64,000 bases of DNA from Xanthomonas hortorum pv. cynarae (GTDB lineage: Bacteria; Pseudomonadota; Gammaproteobacteria; Xanthomonadales; Xanthomonadaceae). The notes below the pieces were generated by a model. It saw nothing but the letters and a program-made list of their open reading frames with translations. It did no database searches and had not been told where the DNA came from. The position numbers were made by a program, and so were the translations under genes. This document shows, one piece after another, positions 1 to 10,587 of the stretch (the first letter of the stretch is position 1; the number at the start of each line of letters is the position of its first letter). The stretch covers positions 62,001 through 126,000 of the forward strand of contig NZ_MDFM01000010.1 in NCBI RefSeq assembly GCF_002939985.1, read 5' to 3'.

Positions 1-46
1 CGCCGGTTTTCAAGACCGGTGCCTTCAACCGCTCGGCCATCTCTCC
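1..46 (-). tRNA. tRNA-Ser (anticodon TGA), 5' part only
   Basis: Read on the minus strand from base 46, the sequence begins GGAGAGATGGCCGAGCGG, the acceptor and D-arm pattern of a class II serine tRNA. It continues into an anticodon loop of CTTGAAA, giving anticodon TGA, which reads UCA codons. The window edge cuts the gene just after the anticodon stem, so the long variable arm, T arm and 3' end are not visible. The identity rests on the 5' half, which is a good match to bacterial tRNA-Ser. Confidence 0.93.
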
Positions 47-404
47 GATGCTGCTTTGATTCTGCTCTGCGTGGTCACCGATGGCATCGGTGTATCACAC
101 AGGCGCCACGCGCTTTGCGGGTGACGCTGATGCTGACCACCACTTGTGCGGTGTCAACCACCCCCGGGATCGCTCCCGGGCGCGCATTCTCGCATGCCCG
201 GGCGCGCTTTGCTTGTTTACACCGCACTGCTTTTGGCTGGCGCAGCCTGCTGCACCGTCACTCGCGGCAGGCCACTGCATGTTACCGGCCGGCCGCGAGC
301 ACCCGAACAAGGATGCAACCTGCCGAACGTTGAAGCGAGCTGACTACCGAGAACGAGCAACTGCCGAATGGCTTGTCAGCCGGCCTCGGCGACCAGGCAC
401 AGCC
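47..404. other. Intergenic stretch with no supported gene
   Basis: About 358 bases lie between the 5' end of the tRNA-Ser gene and the end of the LysR gene. Short open frames exist on both strands, but none has a plausible ribosome site or a recognisable product. The stretch at 172-216 has two CCCGGG-containing hairpin-like segments close together. The promoter of the tRNA should lie here on the minus strand, but I cannot point to convincing -35 and -10 boxes. Confidence 0.5.
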
Positions 405-1421
405 TCAGCCGGCTTCAGCCACAGCCAGCCGCGGTGCAGTGCCGGCCGCACGCTTGAGCTTTTCCGCCAATTCGGCACAGTTGCCGCCGCAATCCAGACG
501 CGAGCGTTCGATCTCGCGCGGCAGGTGTTCGGCCAGGAAGTCGATGAACACGCGCACCGCCGGCAGCAGGCCGCGGCGCGAGGCGAACACCGCGTGGCAG
601 ATGCCTTGCGGCAGCGACCAGTGCGGCAGTACCACTTCCAGCTCGCCGCTGCGCACCGCTTGGGCGCACACGGTCTCCGGCAACATGGTGATGCCGAAGC
701 CATCGCGCGCCATCGACTGCAGCAGCGGGAAATCGAAACCGGCCAGACGCGGCTGCAGGTCTACGCGGCGCATCTCGCCGTTGGGGCCGTGCAGTTCCCA
801 GCGCTGATGCGCTTCGTCTTCGCTGGTGCTCATGGTGGTGTGGTTGGCCAGCTCGCTCGGGTCTTTGGGGCGGCCGGCGCGGTCCAGGTACTTGGGGCTG
901 GCCACCAGCAACTCCTGCACCTGACCGAAGCTGCGCATCACCAGGCTGCCGTCGTCGTCCAGCCGCGAGCGCACGCGCAGTGCGATGTCATAGCCCTCGT
1001 TGATGACGTCGACGCGACGATTGCTGATGTTGAGCTGCAGCCGCACCTTGGGATATTTGGTTAGAAATTCGGGCAACAACTTGGGCAATTGAATCTGCGC
1101 CAGCGAGACCGGAACGCTCACACGCACAAGGCCACGCGGCTCGGCGCTGAGACGATCCACCACCTCGCGCGCGGCCTGGGCTTCGGCCAGCATGGTCTGG
1201 GCATGGCGATGCACGCTGGTGCCGACGTCGGTCACCGCAAAGCGGCGCGTGGAACGCTGCAACAAGCGCACGCCCAGGTCGGTTTCGAGCTGGCTGATGC
1301 GGCGGCTCAGGCGCGATTTGGGAATCCCGAGCGCACGCTCGGCCGCAGCGAAGCCGCCGTGGTCCACCACCATCGCGAAGTAGTACAGGTCATTCAGGTC
1401 GTGCATGGCGCAGGTATCCAT
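405..1421 (-). CDS. LysR-family transcriptional regulator
   Basis: A cytoplasmic DNA-binding regulator of 338 residues. Residues 6-65 form the winged helix-turn-helix of the LysR family, with the usual pattern of a helix rich in Ala (GGFAAAERALG), SRLSRRISQLE and LLQRSTR. The rest is the periplasmic-binding-like effector domain. It stands alone, 487 bases after serS on the same strand. The divergent partner that often reveals the target of a LysR protein is absent, so neither effector nor regulon can be named. The start may be the Met at 1421 or the Met five codons later at 1406 (MHDLNDLYYF), which fits family length better; neither has a clear Shine-Dalgarno. The last 20 residues are Ala-rich and not conserved in the family. 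Confidence 0.88.
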   Translation of the reverse strand: MDTCAMHDLNDLYYFAMVVDHGGFAAAERALGIPKSRLSRRISQLETDLGVRLLQRSTRRFAVTDVGTSVHRHAQTMLAEAQAAREVVDRLSAEPRGLVRVSVPVSLAQIQLPKLLPEFLTKYPKVRLQLNISNRRVDVINEGYDIALRVRSRLDDDGSLVMRSFGQVQELLVASPKYLDRAGRPKDPSELANHTTMSTSEDEAHQRWELHGPNGEMRRVDLQPRLAGFDFPLLQSMARDGFGITMLPETVCAQAVRSGELEVVLPHWSLPQGICHAVFASRRGLLPAVRVFIDFLAEHLPREIERSRLDCGGNCAELAEKLKRAAGTAPRLAVAEAG

Positions 1422-1908
1422 GGATAGAACGATAAGTGATATTTAAGCACCTTTATCCCAACAGGGCAACGACCTCACTCGCATCGGGTTTCCGGTTTGG
1501 CGGGGTTCCGGGATATGGAATGCTGCGCGCCGAGGACCTCTCGTCTTGCCGCGAAAGCGCGCAGCGCACCGGCGTTGGCGCCAACTGGGCCGCGCCCGCA
1601 GGATTCGCAAGGTGGTCTGCCCAGACGAAGCGCATGAGGTCGTCACGTGGAAACGCAAACGGAGCCACTGACGGCCCCGTTTTCTTCAATGTCTTTGGAA
1701 GCGGCCAGGTCGCGTACACCTGTCAGCTGCACGGTCGTACCGGCAGCGGCACTTGGAGTACTAGCAAAACGTAGCGAGCACTCGTCGGTGAGTACGGACA
1801 TCCCGCTCAAAAGTGGCGTGCACGCGTGGCGCTCGCTGCTTCCGAGCAGCGGCCGCGCCCACCTGGCGATGAGCGCAGCCCGCTTTCATCAGCTTCTGTC
1901 AGCCGCGC
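1422..1908. other. Intergenic stretch between LysR gene and serS
   Basis: About 487 bases without a gene I can support. Overlapping open frames of 71-112 codons occur on both strands, but they have mixed codon use and no recognisable domain. The stretch must hold the promoter of the LysR gene near its left end and the end of the serS transcript at its right end. I see no strong hairpin with a U run after the serS stop codon. Confidence 0.5.
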
Positions 1909-3369
<1,461 letters not shown>

Positions 3370-3371
3370 CT

Positions 3372-4037
3372 ATGCCCGCGCCCCGCCCTGCGTCCGATCG
3401 CCAGATCGTTCTACGTCTGCCCCGCCACACTCTGAAAATTGCCGGTATCGCCTTCGTTGCCGGGCTGCTGTTGTTCCTGTTGGTGTGGGCCACCGGCCGC
3501 AAGGACGACTTTTACAAGGCCTCGCCGGCCCAGCCGAGCGCAGGTGCGCCAGCCACTGACGATATCCAGCCGCTACCCGCGCCGCTGCCGGCCCAGGACG
3601 GCGCCAGCGACATGCCGCAGGCCAAGCCGCCCGAAGAAACCCCGACCCTGGTGGACACTGCGCCGCCTGCCACACCCGCGCCGATGCCCTTGCCCGAAGA
3701 CGCAGGTCCCGGAGCGCCTGGCACCACAGCACCCACAAATACTACGGCAGCCGCAGGCGGCGATCGCCCGGTACCGATGCAGGGCCAGATGCCGCCGCCG
3801 CGCTATCCCTCGGCCGCGTTGCGTCGTGGCGATGCCGGCGATGTGGTGGTGCGGGTGGCCGTGGACGCAGCGGGCAAGCCCGGCGGCGTGACACTGGTGC
3901 AGCGCAGCGGTTCGCGCGATCTCGACCGCGCGGCGATGGAAGCGGTGCGTCAGTGGCGCTTCCACCCGGCGCAGCGCAATGGCCAGCCGATTGCCGGCAG
4001 TGTGGATATCCCGTTCGAGTTCAAGCCTGCGCAGTAA
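3372..4037 (+). CDS. TonB-like energy transducer (first of two)
   Basis: A 221-residue inner-membrane protein with the TonB layout: a short cytoplasmic N terminus, one membrane helix at about residues 22-41, a long Pro/Ala-rich periplasmic linker, and a C-terminal TonB domain at about 140-220. That domain carries the family hallmark PPRYPSAALRRGDAG, followed by a second conserved block, RAAMEAVRQWRFHPA. TonB proteins pass proton-motive force from ExbB/ExbD to outer-membrane receptors. No exbB or exbD is nearby, so the partner is unknown. I chose the ATG at 3372 because AGGTGA sits five bases upstream; an in-frame GTG at 3363 overlaps that site. A second TonB-like gene follows after 250 bases. 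Confidence 0.88.
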   Translation: MPAPRPASDRQIVLRLPRHTLKIAGIAFVAGLLLFLLVWATGRKDDFYKASPAQPSAGAPATDDIQPLPAPLPAQDGASDMPQAKPPEETPTLVDTAPPATPAPMPLPEDAGPGAPGTTAPTNTTAAAGGDRPVPMQGQMPPPRYPSAALRRGDAGDVVVRVAVDAAGKPGGVTLVQRSGSRDLDRAAMEAVRQWRFHPAQRNGQPIAGSVDIPFEFKPAQ

Positions 4038-4287
4038 GACCTGCGGACAGAACCGTCGCAGATGGTCCTCAGATGGCCACGCGCAAAGCGTTGACGCATC
4101 AGCGCATGCATCGGTATCTCGTCCACCGGGCGCAACACTCCGGCAGCCGCACGGGTGATTTGCCAGTTCGACAAAGCTGAACGCCTGCCGAGTTTTAGCC
4201 CTTCATTGGTGCCCTGCCTTAGCTCCCCCTCAGGCAGCGCCGACCAGACTGGCCGTGTCATCCCACAGATGCGCCAGGAGGCCGGCC

Positions 4288-4866
4288 ATGTCCTTCACCT
4301 CGAATCCTTCTTCACACCAGACGCAATCGCTGCCGCAACAGGCCGCGCACGTGCGTGAGCGTGTGCGCGAAGACGATGCAGATGGCGCATCGCCGTGGTT
4401 GTGGGCAACCCTGCTGGCGGTGCTGGTGGTGGTACCGACCTGGTGGTGGACGCGGCATGGCGACGAATCGTTTGCGCAGGACATGCGCCCGTTGCCGGCG
4501 GCAAGCCGCCAGATCCTGCCGACCTCCGAAGGCCCGCGTGCGATGACCATGATTGCGCATCAGCCGGCGCGTACACCGGTCAGCAGCGAAGAAGCCAAGC
4601 CGCTGCCGGGCAACGCGATGCCGCGCTATCCAGCCGACATTGCGCAAGCCGGTATCGAAGGCAGCCGCACCGCGCGTCTGCAACTGGATGTGCAGGGCCA
4701 AGTGAGCGATGTCACCATCGTCGATCGCAGCGGCAGCGACGACCCGCGTCTGGATGCTGCGGTGATGGAGAGCCTGGGGCAATGGCGCTTTGAACCTGCA
4801 ACGCGCGACGGCCACGCGGTCGTCAGCAGCGTGCAGGTGCCGGTCGAATTTACCTCCGAACGTTGA
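4288..4866 (+). CDS. TonB-like energy transducer (second of two)
   Basis: A 192-residue protein with the same plan as its upstream neighbour: a polar cytoplasmic N terminus, one membrane helix at about residues 36-54 (ending in WWW), a short linker and a C-terminal TonB domain. The domain has MPRYPADIAQAGIEG and then LDAAVMESLGQWRFEPA. The linker is much shorter and less Pro-rich than in the first copy, so the two probably span different distances in the periplasm. The start at 4288 is set by an AGGAGG seven bases upstream. An in-frame ATG at 4255 lacks a ribosome site. The last 17 bases overlap the end of aroA on the opposite strand. Confidence 0.86.
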   Translation: MSFTSNPSSHQTQSLPQQAAHVRERVREDDADGASPWLWATLLAVLVVVPTWWWTRHGDESFAQDMRPLPAASRQILPTSEGPRAMTMIAHQPARTPVSSEEAKPLPGNAMPRYPADIAQAGIEGSRTARLQLDVQGQVSDVTIVDRSGSDDPRLDAAVMESLGQWRFEPATRDGHAVVSSVQVPVEFTSER

Positions 4867-6166
4867 GCCCGAAGCCGGCGCCCTGCGCCAAGCTATCGAA
4901 ACCTGGAAACGAGGTCGCGACATTGGCGACATCGTTCACCTGCACGATGCCGGTCGAAAGCTGACCGGCAATGGCGAACGCCATCGCAATGCGGTGATCG
5001 CCGTGGCTTTCGATCACGCCGCTACCGATGCTGCCGCCGTGAATGGTCGCACCATCAGGCGTCTCGTCGACTTGCACGCCAAGCGTGCGTAGCCCGGTGG
5101 CCATTGCCGCCAGACGATCGGATTCCTTAACCCGCAACTCGGCCGCCCCAGTCACAATCGTCTGCCCGTTCGCCGCCGCCGCAGCCACGAACAAGGCCGG
5201 GAATTCGTCGATCATGTCCGGCACCAGCGCTTCGGGAATTTGCCCGCCCTGCAGCGGTGCGTAGCGTACGCGCAGATCGGCCACTGGCTCGCCGCCATGT
5301 TCGGCGTGGTTTTCTTCGACGATATTCGCGCCCATCAGCCGCAATGCAGCGAGCAGCCCGGTACGACGCGGATTCAAGCCCACCGCACGCAGCACCACGT
5401 CCGAGCCTGGAATGATGCTGGCGGCAACGATGAAGAACGCTGCCGAGGAAAAATCCGCCGGCACCGCGATATCGGTCGCACCCAGGCGCTGACCACCGCG
5501 CAGACGCGCCTTGCCTGGCGAGAAATCGATCTCCACGCCGAATGCAGACAACATGCGCTCGGTGTAATCGCGCGTTGGGTGCGGCTCGGTCACCGAGGTG
5601 TCGCCCTGCGCGTACAAACCCGCAAGCAGCACGGCAGATTTGACCTGTGCGCTGGCGACCGGCGAGACGAAGTCGATGCCATGCAAGGCTTGCCCGCCAT
5701 GCACGCGCAATGGCGGCGTGCCGTCTTCTTCGGTGTCGATGCGTGCGCCCATCTGCGCCAGCGGACCGGTCACGCGCCGCATCGGGCGCTTGGACAAGGA
5801 GTCGTCGCCCACCAGCACGCTGTCGAAGCGCTGTGCGGCCAGCAGGCCGGCGAGCAGGCGCATGCCGGTGCCGGCGTTACCGCAGTCCAGCGCCTCGCTC
5901 GGCGGCTGCAGGCCATCCACACCCACGCCATGCACGATGCGCTGCGATGCCGACGGCGTTTCGATGCGCACGCCGAGCTTGGCGAAAATGGCCGCAGTGG
6001 AGCGCGTGTCTTCGCCTTCGAGAAAGCCATCGATCTGCGAGATGCCATCGGCCAAGGCGGCGAACATCACCGCGCGATGCGAGACCGATTTGTCGCCGGG
6101 AATGGCCAGGCTGCCCTGCAGTGCGCTGCCCTGCTGCGCGATCCAATGTTGCGTATTGCTGCTCAT
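4850..6166 (-). CDS. aroA: 3-phosphoshikimate 1-carboxyvinyltransferase (EPSP synthase)
   Basis: Joins shikimate-3-phosphate and phosphoenolpyruvate to make EPSP, the sixth step to chorismate; cytoplasmic. The 438 residues cover the two-domain fold. Signature segments are PGDKSVSHRAVMFAALADG near the N terminus (Lys in the active site), GNAGTGMRLLAGLLA around residue 96, and the ELRVKESDRLAAMATGL segment near residue 345. It is the last gene of the serC-pheA-aroA set on the minus strand, 122 bases after pheA. It ends tail to tail with the second TonB-like gene, with 17 bases of overlap. Confidence 0.97.
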   Translation of the reverse strand: MSSNTQHWIAQQGSALQGSLAIPGDKSVSHRAVMFAALADGISQIDGFLEGEDTRSTAAIFAKLGVRIETPSASQRIVHGVGVDGLQPPSEALDCGNAGTGMRLLAGLLAAQRFDSVLVGDDSLSKRPMRRVTGPLAQMGARIDTEEDGTPPLRVHGGQALHGIDFVSPVASAQVKSAVLLAGLYAQGDTSVTEPHPTRDYTERMLSAFGVEIDFSPGKARLRGGQRLGATDIAVPADFSSAAFFIVAASIIPGSDVVLRAVGLNPRRTGLLAALRLMGANIVEENHAEHGGEPVADLRVRYAPLQGGQIPEALVPDMIDEFPALFVAAAAANGQTIVTGAAELRVKESDRLAAMATGLRTLGVQVDETPDGATIHGGSIGSGVIESHGDHRIAMAFAIAGQLSTGIVQVNDVANVATSFPGFDSLAQGAGFGLNVRR

Positions 6167-6288
6167 GCGTGTGATCCGATTGCTGCGGCACCGCCATGCA
6201 CGGCAATGCGCTTTGAAGAATGGTGTGATAGCGCCGTCACCTTGCAGATGGCGGCGCGTCAGCTGTTACCGGCTTAGAGGAAAAGCGC

Positions 6289-7488
6289 TTACGGAATCGC
6301 CACCGGATACGAGCCCAGCACCTTGATCTGCGCCGAGTGCGCTTCCAGTTCGGCCAGCGCCTGCTTCATCGCCTCGTCTTCCACGTGGCCGGCCAGGTCG
6401 ATGAAGAAGCCGTACTCCCACTTGGCCTGATGCGAGGGCCGCGACTCGATGCGATTCATGCTGATGCCATGCCGCGCGAACGGGCTGAGCACGTCGAACA
6501 ATGCGCCCGGCTTGTCGTGGATGAACACCAGCACCGAGGTGCGGTCGTGCCCGGACGAGGGAAAGATCTGCCGGCCGATCACCAGAAAGCGCGTGGTGTT
6601 GTCGTCGTCGTCTTCGATCGACTTCATGATGACTTTCTTCAAGCCATACACGTGCGCCGCGCTCTCGCCGCCGATCGCGGCGGCATCTTCGGCATTGCGG
6701 GCGCGGCGCGCACCTTCGGCATTGCTGGAGACCGCAAGCTTCTCGACCTTGGGCAGGTGCGAACGCAACCAGCCGGCCGTCTGCGCGAACGACTGCGAAT
6801 GTGCGTAGATGCGCTCGATGTCCTCGATCCGGCCGGTGCGCGAGAGCAGGTACTGATGCACGCGCAGCTCGACTTCGCCGCAGATCTTCAGGTTGGAGGT
6901 CAGGAACATGTCCAGCGTGACCTGGATGGTGCCCTGCCCGGAATTTTCCACCGGCACCACGCCGAAATCGGCGTTGCCGGCTTCCACTTCCTGGAAGACT
7001 TCTTCGATGGTCGCCATCGGCAAGCCCACTGCCGAGCGACCGAAATGCTTGAGCACCGCCTGTTGGCTGAAGGTCCCTTCCGGGCCGAGATAACCGATCT
7101 TCAACGGTTCCTGCTGGGCCAGGCACGCAGACATGATTTCGCGATACACGTGCACCAGCACTTCGTCGCTGAGCGGGCCTTCGTTGCGGTCCACCACCAT
7201 GCGCAGCACCTGCGCCTCGCGCTCGGGCCGGTAGTAATCCACCGCTGCGGCGAGCTTGCCCTTGGCCTTGCCGACCTGATGGGCGAAGTTGGCGCGCTCG
7301 GCGATCAGCTCCTGGATGGTGCGGTCGATCTGGTCGATCTTGGCGCGCACGTCGGCCAGCACCGGCGCGGCGACCGCCGGCTTTGCAAGCTTGCCTGCAA
7401 CTTTTTCCGCAGATTTCTCTACCGATTTACTCGCCGGCTTGGTCTTGCCGCCAGTCGCGGTGGTGGGCTTGTTGGACTTGGGAGCCAT
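6289..7488 (-). CDS. pheA: Bifunctional chorismate mutase / prephenate dehydratase (P-protein)
   Basis: Converts chorismate to prephenate and then to phenylpyruvate for phenylalanine synthesis. The 399 residues run in order: a Lys/Ala-rich N-terminal tail of about 45 residues, an AroQ-type chorismate mutase (about 46-130), prephenate dehydratase (about 132-310, with YLGPEGTFSQQA and the catalytic TTRF near 294), and a C-terminal ACT domain with the ESRP motif that senses phenylalanine. The tail is not part of the catalytic fold and is absent from most homologues; a later start cannot be excluded. The order serC-pheA-aroA is a well-known cluster, and the gene lies 66 bases after serC. Confidence 0.96.
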   Translation of the reverse strand: MAPKSNKPTTATGGKTKPASKSVEKSAEKVAGKLAKPAVAAPVLADVRAKIDQIDRTIQELIAERANFAHQVGKAKGKLAAAVDYYRPEREAQVLRMVVDRNEGPLSDEVLVHVYREIMSACLAQQEPLKIGYLGPEGTFSQQAVLKHFGRSAVGLPMATIEEVFQEVEAGNADFGVVPVENSGQGTIQVTLDMFLTSNLKICGEVELRVHQYLLSRTGRIEDIERIYAHSQSFAQTAGWLRSHLPKVEKLAVSSNAEGARRARNAEDAAAIGGESAAHVYGLKKVIMKSIEDDDDNTTRFLVIGRQIFPSSGHDRTSVLVFIHDKPGALFDVLSPFARHGISMNRIESRPSHQAKWEYGFFIDLAGHVEDEAMKQALAELEAHSAQIKVLGSYPVAIP

Positions 7489-7554
7489 CGCTGGGCATTC
7501 CTTGAATAACGGCGCATGCGCCTGCGCGGCAGCTGCCGCGGTCGAAGAGAAGAC

Positions 7555-8640
7555 TCAGCCGTGCCGCTGCTGGAAGTCATGCATGAAGCTCACCAGCGCC
7601 TGCGCGCCTGCCACCGGCATCGCGTTGTAGAGCGAGGCACGCAAGCCACCGACGGCCTTGTGCCCCTTCAACGCCAGCAGGCCGGCCGCCTTGGATTCGC
7701 TGACGAACAACGCGTCCAGCTGCTCATCGGGCAGAAAGAACGGGATGTTCATGCGCGAACGCACGGCGGGCTTGATCAGGTTGCGATAGAAGCCGCCGGA
7801 GCCATCGATGGCGCCGTACACCAGCGCGGCTTTCTCCGCATTGCGGCGCGCGAACTCGGCCACCCCGCCCTGCTCCAGCATCCACTTCACGTTGAGGCCG
7901 AGCAGATACCAGTTCCAGGTCGGCGGCGTGTTGAGCATCGAATCGCGGGCCGCATGCGAGGCGTAGTTGAAGATATCCGCGCGCGGCTGGCCGGCACGTT
8001 CGAGCAGGTCGCGCCGCACGATCAGCACCGAGATGCCGACCGGCCCCAGATTTTTCTGCGCACCGGCGTAGATCAACCCGTAGCGCGAGATGTCCAGCGG
8101 CTCGGAGGCGATCGACGAACTGAAGTCGGCGAACAACGGCAACGTGCCCACGTCCGGGGTGTCGCGAAACTCCACGCCATGGATGGTCTCGTTGGCGGTG
8201 ATGTGCACATAGGCCGAGTGCGGCGACAAGGTCCAGCTGGCAACCGGCGGGATATCGGTGAAGCCTTCCGCCTGGCCGTCGGCAGCGATCCGTGCATCCA
8301 CATAAGGCGCGGCCTGCTTGATCGCGGTCTTGCCCCAGTGCCCGCTGATCACATAATCGGCGGCCTGACCGGGCGCGGCGAAATTCAGCGGTAGCAGCGC
8401 CTGAATGGTGGTGGCGCCACCGGCAGTGAACAGCACTGCGTAGTCGTCGGGAATCGACAACAGGGTGCGCAGATCGGCTTCGGCCGCGGCCGCCACGGCC
8501 ATGAAATCGGCGCTGCGGTGGCTGATTTCCACGATCGAGGCGCCGACGCCGTTCCACTCGACCATCTCCGCCTGCGCCTGCCGCAGGACCGATTCCGGCA
8601 ATGTCGCAGGGCCGGCACTGAAATTGAACGCGCGTGTCAT
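7555..8640 (-). CDS. serC: Phosphoserine aminotransferase
   Basis: A pyridoxal-phosphate enzyme that turns 3-phosphohydroxypyruvate and glutamate into phosphoserine, in serine synthesis, and has a parallel role in vitamin B6 synthesis. Its 361 residues match the family length. The start [12 protein letters not shown] and the PLP lysine in [10 protein letters not shown] (Lys196) are diagnostic. It is the first gene of the serC-pheA-aroA set, and its promoter should lie in the 179-base gap shared with the divergent msrP. Confidence 0.97.
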   Translation of the reverse strand: MTRAFNFSAGPATLPESVLRQAQAEMVEWNGVGASIVEISHRSADFMAVAAAAEADLRTLLSIPDDYAVLFTAGGATTIQALLPLNFAAPGQAADYVISGHWGKTAIKQAAPYVDARIAADGQAEGFTDIPPVASWTLSPHSAYVHITANETIHGVEFRDTPDVGTLPLFADFSSSIASEPLDISRYGLIYAGAQKNLGPVGISVLIVRRDLLERAGQPRADIFNYASHAARDSMLNTPPTWNWYLLGLNVKWMLEQGGVAEFARRNAEKAALVYGAIDGSGGFYRNLIKPAVRSRMNIPFFLPDEQLDALFVSESKAAGLLALKGHKAVGGLRASLYNAMPVAGAQALVSFMHDFQQRHG

Positions 8641-8819
8641 GGCACACCTTGTCGAGCTAGCCTTCTAGTATGCCGCAGCGCATCGGCCTTGGCAGCGTTG
8701 CAGAAAAGTTGCAGCTGCATCCTTCTCACCGACGCCGACGTATGGTTTTGCAGCGTCCATGGGCAGCACCGTCGCCGTGGTCCGTTATTCTCATCTGCAG
8801 CCACTGTCAGGAGCGAGCC

Positions 8820-9788
8820 ATGTCCCTTCGCGATGTCTTGAAGACGCCGTCCAGCGAGATCACCGATGAGGCCGTTTACCGCGACCGGCGCCGGCTGCTG
8901 CAGCTGTTCGCGCTGACCCCGGCGCTGGGCGTGGCCGGGTGCGCCGAGGCCGACCCGACGCCTCCGCCCAAGACCGTGGTGACCCCGGCGCAAGCGCGCA
9001 GCGGCTTCCGTACCGCCGAGGAACTGACCCGGCTGGAAGACGTCACCAGCTACAACAATTTCTACGAATTCGGCACCGACAAGACCGACCCTTCGAAGGC
9101 CGCCAAGACCTTGAAGCTGTCGCCGTGGTCGGTGAAGGTCAGCGGCGAGTGCGAAAAGCCGGGCAGCCTGTCACTGGACGAATTGCTCAAGGGCATCCCT
9201 GCAGAAGAACGCATCTACCGGCTGCGCTGCGTGGAAGGCTGGTCGATGGTGATTCCGTGGACCGGCGTACCGCTGGGCGAGGTGCTCAAGCGCTTTGCGC
9301 CGACCTCCAAGGCCAAGTACGTGGCGTTCACCACGTTGGCCGACCCGCAGCAGATGCCCGGCGTGCGTTACCGCTCGATCAACTGGCCGTATCGCGAAGG
9401 CCTGCGCATCGACGAAGCGATGCACCCGCTGACCCTGCTGGCCACCGGCCTGTACGGCAAGCCGCTGCCGCAGCAGAACGGCGCGCCGTTGCGGCTGGTG
9501 GTGCCGTGGAAATACGGCTTCAAGAGCATCAAGTCGATCGTGGAAATCCGCTTCGTCGAGAAGATGCCCGAGACCGCGTGGCACGATCTGCAGCCGTCCG
9601 AATATGGATTCTTTTCCAACGTCAATCCGGCGGTGGACCATCCGCGCTGGAGCCAGAAGACCGAGCGCCGTATCGCCGGCACCGCCAGCAAGTTGTTCGC
9701 CGAGCGCATCGCGACCAAGCCGTTCAACGGCTATGCGGATCAGGTCGCTTCGTTGTACGCGGGGATGGATTTGAAGAAGTGGTTCTAG
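8820..9788 (+). CDS. msrP: Protein-methionine-sulfoxide reductase, molybdenum catalytic subunit
   Basis: Repairs oxidised methionines in periplasmic proteins using a molybdopterin cofactor. The 322-residue protein opens with a twin-arginine signal ([12 protein letters not shown], about residues 21-32) and then has the sulfite-oxidase fold. The molybdenum-binding cysteine is Cys137 in [13 protein letters not shown]. The ATG at 8820 is preceded by AGGAG at a good distance, which decides the start over an upstream in-frame ATG at 8670. Electrons come from the membrane partner MsrQ encoded next. The two genes are separated by 142 bases that contain a strong REP-type hairpin, which may uncouple their expression. 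Confidence 0.95.
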   Translation: MSLRDVLKTPSSEITDEAVYRDRRRLLQLFALTPALGVAGCAEADPTPPPKTVVTPAQARSGFRTAEELTRLEDVTSYNNFYEFGTDKTDPSKAAKTLKLSPWSVKVSGECEKPGSLSLDELLKGIPAEERIYRLRCVEGWSMVIPWTGVPLGEVLKRFAPTSKAKYVAFTTLADPQQMPGVRYRSINWPYREGLRIDEAMHPLTLLATGLYGKPLPQQNGAPLRLVVPWKYGFKSIKSIVEIRFVEKMPETAWHDLQPSEYGFFSNVNPAVDHPRWSQKTERRIAGTASKLFAERIATKPFNGYADQVASLYAGMDLKKWF

Positions 9789-9814
9789 GCAACAAACGAT
9801 CTGATATCGACCTA

Positions 9815-9884
9815 TCGTAGGAGCGCACCCGGGCGCGACGGGCTTTCCTGGTAATGCCCGTCGCGCCCAGGTGCGCTCCTACGA
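9815..9884. repeat. REP-type inverted repeat starting with GTAG, between msrP and msrQ
   Basis: A near-perfect inverted repeat. The left arm is 9815-9843 and the right arm 9856-9884, 29 bases each with one mismatch, around a 12-base loop. The arms begin TCGTAGGAGCGCACC, the GTAG-headed form known for REP elements in Xanthomonas and Stenotrophomonas that are linked to RAYT (TnpA-REP) transposases. No RAYT gene is in this window. The RNA form would be a very stable stem inside the msrPQ transcript. Confidence 0.9.
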
Positions 9885-9930
9885 TGCAGGCATGGCACCC
9901 GCGCGGCATCGCTTCCTTTTCTGAGATCGC

Positions 9931-10587
9931 ATGGCCAAGACATCCACCTCCCTCATCGCTGCCAAAACGCTGCTGCATGCGGCCGCGTTGGCGCCGATCG
10001 CATTGCTCGGCTGGCAGTTCTGGCAGGTGTGGCAAACCGGCAGCGATGCGCTGGGCGCCGATCCGGTCGCCGAGATCGAGCACCGCGCCGGGCTATGGGC
10101 GCTGCGCTTCCTGTTGATCACCTTGGCAGTCACGCCACTGCGCCAGCTCACCGGCCAGGCGGTACTGATCCGCTTCCGCCGCATGCTCGGGCTGTACGCA
10201 TTCTTCTACGCCAGCGTGCATCTGGCGGCCTACCTGACATTGGATCTGCGCGGCTTCTGGACGCAGATCTTCGAAGAGATTATCAAGCGTCCTTACATCA
10301 CCGTCGGCTTCACGGCCTGGTTGTTGCTGCTGCCGTTGGCGATCACCTCCACCCAGGGCTGGATGCGTCGGCTCAAGCGCAACTGGGGCCGCCTGCACAT
10401 GCTGATCTACCCGATCGGGTTGTTGGCGGTGCTGCATTTCTGGTGGCTGGTGAAATCCGATATCCGCGAGCCGGCGCTGTACGCCGGGATTCTTGCCGTC
10501 CTGCTGGGCTGGCGGGTCTGGAAAAAACTCAGCGCGCGCCGAACCACAGCAAGGCGCTCAGCGCCGCCGCCAGCAGCACCGCGCTGA
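9931..10587 (+). CDS. msrQ: Haem-binding membrane subunit of the MsrPQ system
   Basis: A b-type cytochrome of the inner membrane that carries electrons from the respiratory chain to MsrP. The 218 residues contain about six hydrophobic helices, including ALRFLLITLAVTPLRQL (about 50-66), AFFYASVHLAAYL (about 90-102) and LHMLIYPIGLLAVLHFWW (about 155-172). The His residues inside these helices are the likely haem ligands. It follows msrP as expected for the pair. Its last 59 bases overlap the 3' end of the FHA gene on the other strand. Confidence 0.93.
   Translation: MAKTSTSLIAAKTLLHAAALAPIALLGWQFWQVWQTGSDALGADPVAEIEHRAGLWALRFLLITLAVTPLRQLTGQAVLIRFRRMLGLYAFFYASVHLAAYLTLDLRGFWTQIFEEIIKRPYITVGFTAWLLLLPLAITSTQGWMRRLKRNWGRLHMLIYPIGLLAVLHFWWLVKSDIREPALYAGILAVLLGWRVWKKLSARRTTARRSAPPPAAPR

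Noticed and set aside
1436-1774. Possible small genes between the LysR gene and serS
   Set aside because: Several overlapping frames compete on both strands and none has a ribosome site, domain or consistent codon use.
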